Positions 1 to 10,335 of a DNA stretch of 64,000 nt are shown here, piece by piece. Positions within the stretch are counted from its first letter, which is position 1; each line of letters starts with the position of its first letter. A program made the position numbers and the translations under genes. A model generated the notes under the pieces. That model was not told the DNA's origin. It was given only the letters and a program-made list of their open reading frames with translations, and searched no databases. The DNA is from Cystobasidiopsis lactophilus (taxonomy: Eukaryota > Basidiomycota > Agaricostilbomycetes > Agaricostilbales > Chionosphaeraceae), in contig BCIO01000003.1 of assembly GCA_001599975.1 (NCBI GenBank), positions 992,001 through 1,056,000 of the forward strand. The letters are read 5' to 3'.

Positions 1-283
1 TCTTCTTCTCACCCTGAAACAGGGCTACACTTACGACCCTCAAGAGCATCACTTTGGCAATAACGAGGAGATGTGGCAAAGGTTGGGGGAGGCCGAGTTC
101 CTCGCGCACGCTGCCAATCCCGCCTATTACTCCGCCCTCCACAGCCACCTTCCCGACAAGTGGCAGCACGGCCGCGATCCGGCTATTGAGGTCTACAAGC
201 CACACCAACTCAAGCCCGGGCAAGCGTTAGACGCGAGGGCAGTAGACCCAACCCGCGGGCACATCCCTAGACTTGTCTTATAG
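1..283 (+). CDS. 3' end of an unrecognised gene (partial)
   Basis: The window opens inside an exon that reads on to a TAG at 281-283. The visible tail has the segment GYTYDPQEHHFGNNEEMW, then EFLAHAANPAYYSALHSHLP, and ends RGHIPRLVL. I do not recognise the family. It is clearly related to the tail of the broken gene near 60.8 kb (GYSHPDHH, then NLLAHAANPARHQ), so the two window edges carry paralogues. The start lies outside the window and the function is unknown. Confidence 0.6.
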   Translation, partial: LLLTLKQGYTYDPQEHHFGNNEEMWQRLGEAEFLAHAANPAYYSALHSHLPDKWQHGRDPAIEVYKPHQLKPGQALDARAVDPTRGHIPRLVL

Positions 284-455
284 CAAACAGAGGCTTTGAA
301 TAGTATGAAGACCACGAAACTGAAGAAGGGTCCGCCGCGAAGGGAGAGAGTCGCAATATCACTTTTCAGACTTGGGCTGCAGTGGCGCAAACACTCTTTC
401 TAGGTAGCCCCTTCCACACCAGCAGTGAGACTACACCCGAGACCAAAGAAAGCAT

Positions 456-1351
456 TCAGATAGCAACGGGCTCCTTGGCCTCGCCGGTCTCCTCCAGGTC
501 GTCCATGTTGACGCCGTGCTCTTTGAGCTTGAGCCTGACTTCGGCTTTGGCTTCCTCGCTGACGTGCTCGTTCTTGAGGCTGTGAGGAACCCAACGCTTC
601 TAGTCAGTTGAGGACCGCGTGACTAGGAGGTTAGGATGCTCACGCAGCTTTCAAACCGCCTGTGTGCCCGCCCGAGAAGGTTAGCTACGCCACCGGGGGC
701 TAGCGAGGGAGTCCGAGGCGTACCAATGACACGATGCTCATGTTCGGTGTCGTCTTTGGGTCCGTTCATATAAGCCTCGAGCTCTTCCATCTGTGCCATC
801 ATGCAACGTCCTTCAATCACCGACGTGAAATTGGAAGAACTCGGCTTTGAAACACACCTTTCGCTTGACCTCCTCCTTCTGTTGGCCAAACACGTCGAAC
901 CCTTTTCAGCATGTGAGGGGAAAAAGGAGGAGAGGGGACCAACGGCTTCCTCAGAGACGCGAGGGCTGCAAAGACAATACAGGGGATGAGCCTGGGTCTG
1001 GCCTGGCTACGGGCAGGGAGAAGTCCTCACTTGTGCAAGGCAGCCTTGTAGCCGGCCATCTGGTGCATCTGATGGGTCGCTTCGGCTCCGTTGTCCTCTT
1101 CGCTGTATTTTGTTGACAGGTCAGCGTGGGCTCAGTGGACGCGCGCGCGGACTGGGCTTACACCTCGATGCCCATCTGTTCGCGTGGCCGACATCTAGCT
1201 TCTACGAGAATAGCGCGACGAAGGGCAGAGAACGAACCTTCTTGAGCTCCTTGCGGGCGTGGGCCTTGGCCTCGTCGGACGTGTTGGCGTTGGAGAGGGT
1301 GGCCTTGTAGCCAGCGGCGACGTGCACGGGATCAGCTTCACCAGTCGACAT
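456..1351 (-). CDS. Con-6 family protein with three repeats, seven small exons
   Basis: Spliced reading gives about 150 residues with three Con-6 (conidiation-specific protein 6) repeats. Each has the form GYKA or GGLKA, then ANTSDEAKAHA, NPRVSEEAKEEV or KNEHVSEEAKAEV. The start MSTGEADPVHV is at 1351 and the TGA is at 456-458. The frame is restored only if very short exons are used: 14 nt (1162-1175), 21 nt (858-878) and 16 nt (644-659), with GT-AG introns between them. Once joined, all three repeats are complete. Con-6 proteins are small hydrophilic fungal proteins whose transcripts rise during sporulation, light or stress; their molecular role is unclear. The repeat pattern makes the family call strong. 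The exact microexon edges are inferred. Confidence 0.85.
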
Positions 1352-1612
1352 TTTGGTTGTGGAGCAAGAGGCTTTTGCCAGAGACGCACACACTTTCTTG
1401 GGGGTGTGACGCACCACAAAGAAGGAGGCTTCCAATCACGACTTGTCACATCGATTGACTGGCGGCATCGATTGTGACGTCTAGAACACTTGCTGCCCTG
1501 CTCCTAGGGAGCTTGTAAACAAAGTTGGTCTCAGCGAGGCCTAGGAAGCAGCCGGTTAGCGCGAAATGAAAGTGGCAAAGAGCCATTTGGCAGGGTCGCA
1601 GCATTGCAAGCT
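1352..1612. other. Short spacer between Con-6 gene and SDR gene
   Basis: This is 5' flank of the Con-6 gene and 3' flank of the next gene, both on the minus strand. I saw no separate gene or clear TATA box. Confidence 0.4.
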
Positions 1613-2938
1613 TCAAACAGCCAGAAGAGCGTTGTTAGCGTTAACAGTTGACCCATTGACCCCTGCATATCGAAGTCAGCTCGGCTGTCGTGAGTGGAGC
1701 GAGTGAAACCAATCCAGCTCACATCTAGCCTTGTCCGACGCCAAGAACTTGAAGCGATGGCCAGAGCTTCAGAGTTGTTCTGATGGAGTTTATGGAAAGG
1801 GAGACTCACAACTATGATATCGCTGATCTCGCTTGCTCCAGCGATCTGCTTGTCTGGTTTTGCCACCCGCGTCAGCCAAACTCTGGAAGGACAGGCAGGG
1901 AGCAAGACACCCACTGTCGAATTGCGCCTTGATCTCGTCCGTGTCTGCAACATCAATGAGCTTCAGTTAATGAGAGAAGGTAGGGGAGACCCGCTGGCGT
2001 TCCACATGTCTGTTGGCCGAACTCGTCAGCGAGATGTTAATCTCTTGAGGCAGATACAGCTCACCAGTTTCCACCGGACCAGGGTTGATGCACTTTACAG
2101 CAGTCTTTGAGCCGCTGAAAGTCAAGTGAAGGTCAGAGGGAACCCACGTTGATGGTGATGCCGTCCGCCTTGCCCCATTCTTTCGCCCAGACGTGGGCAA
2201 ACTCTGCAGTTGGGTCAACTAGATGATCCCGTTCTGCGATAGAGGAGCAATACTCACGCTCAAGGGCGATTTTGGAAGCGGCATAGATGGATTGGAAAGG
2301 CTGAGAGGTGCGCATGTGCTATTCAGCCCTGTCAGTGGCTGAGGCAGCAGAGGTGCAACTCACAGGCCCAGCTCGAGCAGAGACGGAAGAGAGCATGATG
2401 ACCCTCCCTCCTCCGTGCTTGGGGATGAACGGCTTGAAGGCTTGGGTGATGAGCAGCGGCCCGCGCAGGTTGATGTTCATCTGGTAGCTAAAGTCCTCGA
2501 CCGTGATCTCGCCGAGCTTCTTGTTCGTCGACACGCCGGCGTTGTGGACCAGGATGTGCAGCTTGAAGTCGGGCCCGAAGAAGTCCTGCGCCGCCTTGAG
2601 CAGCTGGTCGCCAATGTCTTCCGCTCCGCTGTCCCATCGCGCTTGAGTCGAGTCTTGGGTCGGAAAGCTGAGCGCTCACACATCCGCTTTCACAGCGGCT
2701 GCTTTTGAGCCGTTCTTCAGCGCATGGATGCTATTGACGACGTCCTGCGCTTTGCTTTCGGAAGAGGGCGAAGTGTAGTTCTGCGCTGCTTGGCTCAGGC
2801 GCTTGGCTTCCTATGGCGAAAGCGGCGTTCACGTACGATGAGAACATTAGCGCCTTCTTTGGCCAGGTCGAGCGCTATTTGAGCGCCGATGGAGCGGGAC
2901 CCGCCAGTCACCAAAGCATTGCGATTTTGGAGCGACAT
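1613..2938 (-). CDS. Short-chain dehydrogenase/reductase (SDR), classical type
   Basis: A multi-exon gene starting MSLQNRNALVTGG at 2938 and ending NNALLAV with a TGA at 1613-1615. It has the dinucleotide-binding glycine motif TGGSRSIG near the N terminus and HNAG about 90 residues on. The catalytic YAASK lies in the exon near 2.28 kb, followed by INPGPVETG and the C-terminal IVFLASDKARWVNG segment. These are the hallmarks of the classical NAD(P)H-dependent SDR fold, and the length of about 290 residues fits. Several introns of about 40-130 nt are needed; the last joins FLASDKAR to WVNG in phase. The substrate cannot be inferred. The neighbours are unrelated. Closest in kind to 3-oxoacyl-ACP-reductase-like or general fungal SDRs. 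Confidence 0.88.
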
Positions 2939-3857
2939 CACTGCTCTCGTTATAGTTCCGGTTTGCTGGGGCTAGCACTTGGAGTGGTTCGGCTTGCGTG
3001 GTTGGTAGAGAAGAGCAATGCAGAGCCGAGGGTAAGCTGGGAAAGCAGTGTCGATTGTACGAGAGCAAGCCGGAAGAGAGCCGACTCAGTCGCACTGGTG
3101 AGAGAAAGTTTTGTGGATGATGGGATTGGAAGTGGAAGCGCAGAAAACTACTTGGGAGATACTTCAAAGTCAAAAGTGCAGGCTATGGGACAATAGAAGC
3201 GCCCGACCAGCTCCCTCTTGAAGGCACCGACGCCACCCACTTGGCCTTCGAATTTCCCACTTGACTCCCCTCCCCCACGCTGTCGAAGAGCACTAGTCAT
3301 CTGTTCCATCTCAAACGCTCGACGGGCAATGCTTCCTTGCGGCCGAGCGCGCCACTTGCGGATTGGATGGAACTTGATGGACTGAGCGACCTTGACGTCT
3401 TGAGAATCGATGGCCATGTCGGAAGTGCACACTCGTCGAACCGAAACCAGGGTGGACATCACTGCTAAGCACCAGGAGCAAATACCTGCCGGTGCGACTT
3501 CAAGGCAAACTGGCCGCTGGAAGTCGCCCTCTATCGCCAAAGATTGATCAGGTAAAAGCCACATACGCAGTTAGAATCAGCTCCACGAGCTCTTTGACAG
3601 TCCAAGAGCAAGAATCGCCGCCGGCAGTGGGGGTCTGACAGGCAAAGTCGGTTTTCGAGGCAGAAGAAGGGCCTCCGCAAGGTCAATTCCAATAGCGGGT
3701 AGGCAGGCGGCCATCAAAATTCAATGCGCATGCCTCAAAACGCATGGCAGACAAGCAAACCAGCAGCTGAGATTCAAATTGGCCTGGTCGACACGGTCGG
3801 TGCTCACCAAGTTTGTTGCTGCTCGACGGCGAGGCCCGGCTCTTCTGAGGGGCAGCT
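2939..3857. promoter_or_regulatory. Divergent intergenic region of about 0.9 kb between the SDR and LRR genes
   Basis: The two flanking genes point away from each other, so this stretch should hold both promoters. A 138-codon open frame exists on the minus strand (3148-3564), but it has no recognisable motif or family and I treat it as chance. I found no unambiguous TATA box. Confidence 0.4.
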
Positions 3858-6236
3858 ATGTCACGCTCTGGGACGCCGACACGCTCTCGCATTGCAGACA
3901 CCACCAAGTCCAAGGCGAGCCCAGAAGGTAGCAGTCTTGTCCCTCCCTGAGCCAATAAACAACAGAGGCTGAAGTCCGCCTGATGACTGCACAGTGCGAG
4001 CGGCCATCTCTGCGCTACGGGCCAAGAAGGCGGCTGCGTCCAGACCGGCCAAAGCAGAGGACGAGCACCCGGATCCCTTCAACACGGGCGACGTCTCATT
4101 CGAAGACGATGCGGGCGACGCTTTGGGCCTGCCACGCATCTCACAGGCCATTGCCTCAGCCAAGACTACAGGTCCGTGTTCTTCCCTCGTAGACATTGAT
4201 TCGGTCTCAAGAAAGCACGCTGCGCGACAGGCAAGCTGCTGCTCACGTCCAGGTCATTGAAGGCCATTCCGCAGACCGTCTACTCCGAGCTCCTATGTGC
4301 GTTGCTGCCCCACTTTAGCCTCTCAGTATAAGGCTAAAGTCTGGCGCTTCATGCACAGCCCCGGAGTCACCGCATCATCCAGCGAACAAAGCTCCACCGT
4401 CCAAGTTGCTCAAGACCAAGCAGTTCAACCTCGACCTGAGCACTCCGGCCGACGCCAGATGGTACGAGACGGTGCCTTTGAGCGTGCTCAAGGCCTCGGC
4501 CAACGACATCACCGAGCTGGACGACTCGCTCTGCGGCTTCGCGGACCTCCAGCAGCTCGACCTCCACTCCAACTCCATCCCCTCCTTACCTGACGGCCTC
4601 TGGAACCTGTCCTTGCTCACCATCCTCAATTTGAGCTCCAACAAACTTTCGGGATCAACACCCACCGCCCTCCTCGCGCTCGACAGCCTGGTCTCGCTCG
4701 ACCTTTCGCACAACAACTTCTCGGCGCTCTGGCCACCGCAAGCGTGGAAAGCCCAAGTGAAAGCGTTGGTCAAAGAGGGCCAGCCGGCGGCGGATGGGGA
4801 CATTTCATTGGACTCGTCGGGCGGCAGTGACTTCTGGGCCGCCTTCCCTTCCGCCACCCCGACGCTCGGCGGGCCCGAGAAGCGGGAGATCCCGGTGACC
4901 AGCACGCCGTTTCCTTGCCTCAAATCGCTCAATCTGTCGTCCAACAACTTGACGAACGCCTCGCTCAAGAACAAGGACGAGGGGACCTACGTCGAGTTCC
5001 CGATTCACTTGACCCAGCTCAATCTCTCGTCTAACAGCTTCTCCTCCCCTCTCCCTCGAGAACCTTTCGCCAACCTCTCTTCTTTGGCGACACTCTCCTT
5101 GGCTTACAATGGGCTTGGCGACGACGTCTTCTCAGCCTCCACCTCCACCGACACCACTTTCTTGCCAGCCCTCACCAATCTCGACCTTTCCACCAACGCC
5201 ATCGACTCACTCGCCCCGCTAGAAGGCACATTTTCAACTCGAACGATCAGCTGGCAAGGCCTGTCCAAAGCCCTTTCGCTCGCCCTCCCGCCAAACACGA
5301 AGGGTGATTTGTTGGTCACCATCCAAGGCAACCTGCTCCGGGACGAGTTGGTGCGGCGACGGAAAATGGCCAAGGAGCTCAAGACGACACCCAAGCCTAG
5401 CCAGCCTGCGTCGTTCGAGGACGACTTTGAAGGGCTGTCGCTGACTTCCTCCTTCGCCGCGGCCCCTTCTTCTTCTCGACCTACGGCAACTGCTTCTTCA
5501 GCATCAGCTCTTTCTCCTTCAATAGTCGGACTGGGTGTGCTCAAGCTCTCGGGGAAATCGTTGACCGCCTTCCCCGAGTCGGCCACACCCTCAGAAGCGG
5601 TGGCGGAGATCGACCTCTCGAAGAACCTTCTGTCGTCCATCCCTTTCGATGACTTTCAACAGCACAATTGGTCTACTACCCTTCGCAAGCTAGACTTATC
5701 CCGCAACCGGCTCACCTCGCTCTCCCCAGGCGCTGGGCCACTGACCGCGCTCGACTCGCTCAACTTATCGGGCAACTCCATCTCTTCCTCTGACGCTCTA
5801 TCTGCCGTCGCTTCCTTCGCGCCGAATTTGAAGACGCTCGATCTCACGCTCAACTTCTTGCCCTCCATCCAAGGCATTGACCAACTCCTCCTTCGGCCAT
5901 CCGGTGGTCTGACTACCCTCAAGCTGGCTGGCAACCGGATCCAAGATTTGGAGCCTTTGGTAGAGGTGGCGAAAGAGGTGCAAAAGGATGGAAGGCCGTT
6001 CAAGTGCCGCGAGCTCGACCTGTCCGACAACTCCATCGGCCAGCTGGACCCACTGCTCGGCGTGCTGCCTTTGGATGTGCTTGCTGTTGGAGGTGGGCTG
6101 TCTTCTAGTTGTTCAAAGTCCCTGTCGGTCCTCAAGTTCGATCGCAGGTAACACCTTCCGGATCCCGGCGCGGCGGGTGTACGAGGAGGGAGGGACCAAG
6201 GGGCTTCTCAAGTGGCTGAAGGATAGGATAGAATGA
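3858..6236 (+). CDS. Leucine-rich repeat protein, LRRC40-like
   Basis: Exon 1 starts MSRSGTPTRSRIADTTKSKA at 3858. A GT-AG intron joins it to VRAAISALRAKKAAAS, a second leads to KLLLTSRSLKAIPQTVYSELL, and a third (about 4294-4359) leads into the long exon with LLKTKQFNLDLS. About 15 LRR units follow, with the plain cytosolic consensus LxxLxLSxNxL (for example LTNLDLSTNAIDSL and LRKLDLSRNRLTSL). A last intron at about 6090-6150 joins LAVGG to NTFRIPARRVYEEGG, and the gene ends KDRIE. The short basic N-terminal lead, the long LRR array and the NTFRIPRR-type ending match the LRRC40 family, which is conserved but of uncertain function. There is no signal peptide or membrane segment, so it is probably intracellular. 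About 700 residues. Confidence 0.9.
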
Positions 6237-7169
6237 ATCGTTCTGGATGAATGCAGGACAGCCCTCTTAAAGAACCGAAGCTCGTGCCACCGGCCGGCCT
6301 TGATGGCGAATATGCGTTCTGAGGTCGTACGGCCAACGCTCGCCTCCTGCATGCCTGGGATCTTAGCTGTTCGGCCATCGAGGCTTTGGAGATATGCTTA
6401 TGCTCACATTGACGTCTCTCCGATATCGTTCGAGCGTCGCCATTGGTGGCATGATTCGAGTCGCCGTGAGGATGGAGCCCAGCTTCGCAAGTCACTCTTC
6501 TGCTCGCTTGGCCTCTTTAATGCTCGTCGATACTTCATGTGCAAGGTGGTAGAACCTCTCAGGGCACTAGAAGAAGGCATTTAGTGGGCTCTTCTGCAGC
6601 TCCTTTTCTTGCGCCTGTCACCTCCGGCAATTCCCTTTACTTCATGCGCGATCTAAGTCTCAGAAGTTGTTCAAAGTACAGTACTCAGACGACGTCCAAT
6701 GTATGTACCTGGCCTGGAATCGAATTCCCTTGTTTGCCCTGGCAGTTTCCAAGATATTGGATCTCCATTCGTCCTTGCTGGCCTGTTGCTTGATTCGCCA
6801 CTACTGTGATGCGACTTTGTCTTGTTCCAATGTAACGAAGTTGTCTTTGGCGACTAGAAGGGGTGCAGTCTGTTCTTCTACAGCTCCCTTTCTCCGGGCT
6901 TGTCGCCTTGGCCAAAGACCTTTGTCTGTGTCTGGGTCAAGTTTCCGAATGCGAAGGCATTAGACAGAAGGCGTGTAACTGCCCTGTATGAGTCGCCTCT
7001 TGCCCCCGAACAACCGTTTCTCTCCGCCAAATCGGTTTTGCTGACCCACCCACGGCGCCCCTCGCCCTTTACATCTTGAGCCATCTGCGTCCCAGTCTTT
7101 CGCATTACCTTTTCTGCTCTTGTCCCAGCTCAACCGCTTGCTGTCTTGAAGAGCATTCCAAGCGACAAC
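6237..7169. other. Intergenic region of about 0.93 kb with a weak internal duplication
   Basis: No convincing gene. Two stretches, about 6565-6625 and 6854-6910, look like diverged copies of each other: both run from CTAGAAG through a GTTCTTCTRCAGCTCC-like core to a CTTGYCGCCT or CCTGTCACCT end. It should contain the promoter of the downstream gene at 7170. Confidence 0.35.
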
Positions 7170-8076
7170 ATGTCAACTCCGGCCGCAGACGAAAGAAGCT
7201 GGAAGCTCGTCAAAGAGTTTGCGACTCTTGAACCTATAGACTGGAAGGAAGCCAAGAAAATCGCCTTGGTCATTGTCCGCCCAACTGCGGTGAAGCACGA
7301 AGTGACAGCCGGAATCGTCTCGAAAGAGTGAGCCGCTCCACGAACTTTCTCCTCGGTGCAACTCTCTGAAGAAGCAAAAGAATACAAGAGGAAATAGAGC
7401 AGCCCGCTGAAATCGACAAGCGACCATACCACCCCATTCTGGAGTACATGGTCGCACTCTTGGACGCACCCCATTTCCGTGGCGTCTTTACGGCCGAACA
7501 GAACGCCACCGTACGGCGTGTCCATGCCATAGTTGAGGACTCATGGGGCGATCCCAATCTCAATGCAGTGAGTCGCAGCTACCATTCGTCGTGATTCGGT
7601 CTGAGTGATCGACGACGCAGACGATGCTGCACCAAACTTGCCTGGAGGTCGTCGGACGCCTTCGAGGCTCCTTGAAAGTCTTCCTGGAGCACGGACATCG
7701 CAGTTCGTCTCACTTGAGCATATACCGCGATGGTTCTAGTTGACGTATTCAAGCAGATGTTCAAACTCTCTACACGGTCGAAGCCCTTGTGGCCCAAATC
7801 GCTGAGATGCACTGTCTCCTGGATATCTTTCATCGCGACGGCCTTCATCTGCAAAACTTCAAGCAACTCAGCGAGAACCAAATTCTCATCGCAGATTTGG
7901 CCGAAGCCATCGCCTTCGGCTTTTTCTTCCCGGACGCCAGGTTCCCTTTGGATGTGGAGGTCCATTCCAATTGGATGGTGTTCATGAAATTCTGCTCCGT
8001 TTTCACGGAGGCGCACGCTCGCTATGGCGTGGCCGTTCATCCCCCCGTCGCAGCAGCTTCCGGACACCGTGGATGA
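7170..8076 (+). CDS. Unrecognised protein of about 230 residues, four exons
   Basis: Starts MSTPAADERSWKLVKEFATL at 7170 and stops with a TGA at 8074-8076. Exons are joined by GT-AG introns after VSKE (about 7328), after DPNLNA (about 7570) and after a third exon ending near 7710. The protein is mixed helical in composition, with segments such as PYHPILEYMVALLDAPHF and VEALVAQIAEMHCLLDIFHR. There is no signal peptide, membrane helix or known motif. I do not recognise the family. Codon use and the open spliced frame support a real gene. The third-intron boundary near 7711-7757 is approximate. Confidence 0.65.
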
Positions 8077-8508
8077 TAGAGCGTCGAACAATGCCTCCTC
8101 CAAAGCATGACATCTCCACCAATATCTCTTGTACATAAGCTTCCCAGACTCTGTATTTTCCTCTTGTAGTTTTAGTTTCACCTGTCAAAATTGCAGTCTC
8201 GCTTCCTTTATTCACGTCTAGCCATGATCATAGAGCCGCCGCCATTGTTTCTAGACTGATTTCTCAAGATCGGTCGGCCATCGCGAGAAGGGAAAGAGCG
8301 AAAACGCCATTTGCCACCCGACCCTGCCGAACCCGATCCAGTAAAATGCGCCCTGCAACCCGCACGGCCAGTCCATATATTAAGACGAGATCGTAAATGT
8401 CGACCCTAAGATGCCCTTCCCTATCTCAATCCAGAGCAGAACGCACGAAAAAAGAGAGCAAAGACGCACCGGCCCAAGATGTAAGACTGCCTCGGACATC
8501 GACCACCC
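8077..8508. other. Convergent intergenic region
   Basis: This is the 3' flank of two convergent genes. I see no gene. It contains one copy of the recurrent 9-mer TTTGCCACC at 8310-8318. Confidence 0.4.
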
Positions 8509-10220
8509 TCAGTCCTTCTTCTTGAAGAAATTTTTCATTGAAGTTTGCTGTGATGACCCATCCCTGATTAGCCCACATCTTTTCAGGTTCGAAGGGGAAG
8601 ATCAACGCACCTCTCCAGGTTTGCCGGAAACGACCTTCTTCTTGGCGACCGGCGCGCTCGAAGTGGTGCTTTTAGGCTTAGAGGAAGAAGTGGAAGCGGC
8701 GGGCTTGTCCTTGGCCGAGATCGTGGCTGCCTTTTTGGGGGCAGGAGCGGAGTCGGACTCCCACTCCGAGTAGGACTCTTCCACGTCCACCCTCTCTGCA
8801 AGGCCCAAGAAACGTGGATGAGAACACAGTGGCGCTCATATATGGGGGAGTGGGACTTGCTCTTGTAGCCATTCTCAATGGTGGTCTGCTTGACGATGCG
8901 GGTCTTGCGGACCCTCTTGCGCTCGCCCTTCTTCTCGCCGCTCGAAGCCGGAGTAGCAGCTTTGGAAGTGGTGGCAGCTGCGGCGGCCGCGGCGGTAGAC
9001 GACGAAGGGGCCGACTTGGCGGCGCCTTTGGCTTTGGTCTTGCTCGCCGTGCCAGACGATTGCTCTGTGGTGCAATAGTGGAAGCCAAAAAGCCCTCAGC
9101 GACGGTTTCTGAAGTAGAGCCCAAAGAGAGCCTCACCAAAGGACAGCTCCTGGTCGTCGTCCCAGTCGATCTCCATCATGGCCTGCTCGTCCGCGAGCTC
9201 CTGCTCCTTCTTCAGCTGGGCCTCCTCGTCCTCGTCCTCTTCGTCGTCCGTGTCCGCCACGATCTTGCCTTTGCCCTTTGAGCTTGACTGGGTGACTTTG
9301 GCCTTGCCCTTCTTCTCCTCCGCCACCACTTTCGGCTTGTCCGCCACTTTGGCTGAGGCGGCAGGCTTGTCTTGGGACGACTTGTCCTTCTTCTTCGAAG
9401 TGGAGGCTTCGGTCTTGGTTTCTTTGGAGCCGGAGCTCTTCTTGCCAGAGGACGAGGAGGAAGAAGCGCGGCCCGGGTTTTGGATGACGCCAAACTCGGC
9501 GCCGTTCTTGGACGCTTGCCAAGTCTTGAGCAGGTCCGAGTTGGAGGTGAGCTGAGAGTTGATGGAAGCCAGCAGAGTGATGTCCTGTGTGCAACAATTA
9601 CGATCTCAACCCAAACTCACGAGTGTCAAGTGGGAAGCCGTCACACACCTTCAAATGGCCTGGTTCGAGCGAGTAGATTTGGACGGAGGAAACAGTGGAG
9701 AAGCCCTTCTTGCATTCTGTCGCCATCTGCCAGCTCCAGTCGCCGCTTCAAGAGACATAAAGCCAGGCAGACGAGCGCACCTTCGAGCTCCTCCTCCTGA
9801 ACCAGCTTGAACTGGACTGTGGGCACAACTACCTCCTTGGCTTCCTGAGAGCCTGTCACATCCTCATGGTCCAAGTCCATGCCGTTGCCATTGCCATTGG
9901 ACGCGGCCGGGGTCGAGGCAGGGACGCCAGCGACGAGGAAGGTTGCGTGCGTCTTGGGTCGCGGGTATTCCGCGTGGAAGGCGGCCATCAGCCTGTGCCA
10001 TCAACACCATGGTCCTATAGTGAGCAGAATACTATAAGCAGGGCTAAGGGCAGCCACGCACTCGCGCGCTTCGTCGACGTGAACTTTGACCAGCCTCGAC
10101 AGCAACCGGTAGGTGACCTGGCCGTCTGCTCAGCCTTGGCTCTGGCAAGATCTAGGATGAACAGCACACAATCTCTCGCTTGCTCAGCACGCGCGAAGCG
10201 AGCACAGATCGACCGTCCAT
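8509..10220 (-). CDS. DNA polymerase delta subunit 3 (POLD3/Cdc27/Pol32) with terminal PIP box
   Basis: Starts MDGRSVLASRVLSKREI, splices to VTYRLLSRLVKVHVDEAREL and then MAAFHAEYPRPKTHATFLVAG. This is the conserved N-terminal domain that holds the small subunit of DNA polymerase delta. A charged, Ser/Lys-rich middle follows, with the acidic run around IDWDDDQELSF and a basic patch KRVRKTRIVKQTTIENGY leading to DVEESYSEWESDSA. The last exon encodes only QTSMKNFFKKKD and TGA: a PCNA-interacting PIP box (Q-x-x-M-x-x-F-F) at the extreme C terminus, as in the family. One intron (8796-8860) must use a GC donor with the sequence GCAAGT. The role is processive lagging-strand synthesis and repair in the nucleus. 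About 430 residues. Confidence 0.93.
8796..8860 (-). other. GC-AG intron in POLD3
   Basis: The donor is GCAAGT and the acceptor TTGCAG. Using it joins IENGYK to RVDVEESYSEWESD in phase; no GT donor in the stretch does so without a stop. Confidence 0.75.
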
Positions 10221-10335
10221 CTTGGGCAAATGCGGACGCGCAGGGTCAAGAGCGCCACGGCTTGGAGGACGACATGGATTTGCAAGCGTATAGCTTTACA
10301 TATGGTTGGGTATGGTAATGCAACGATGTAGTGCG

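Noticed and set aside
3148-3564. 138-codon minus-strand frame in the SDR/LRR spacer
   Set aside because: No family, no consistent splice structure and a low-complexity, basic composition. Treated as chance.
4375-6135. Long minus-strand open frames opposite the LRR gene
   Set aside because: They are the complement of a repeat-rich coding exon with strong codon bias. They lack motifs, and the plus strand has clear LRRs.
8814-9810. Plus-strand frames rich in Leu, Ser and Gly opposite POLD3
   Set aside because: They are mirror images of the Lys/Glu/Ser-rich POLD3 exons, so hydrophobic-looking only by complement.
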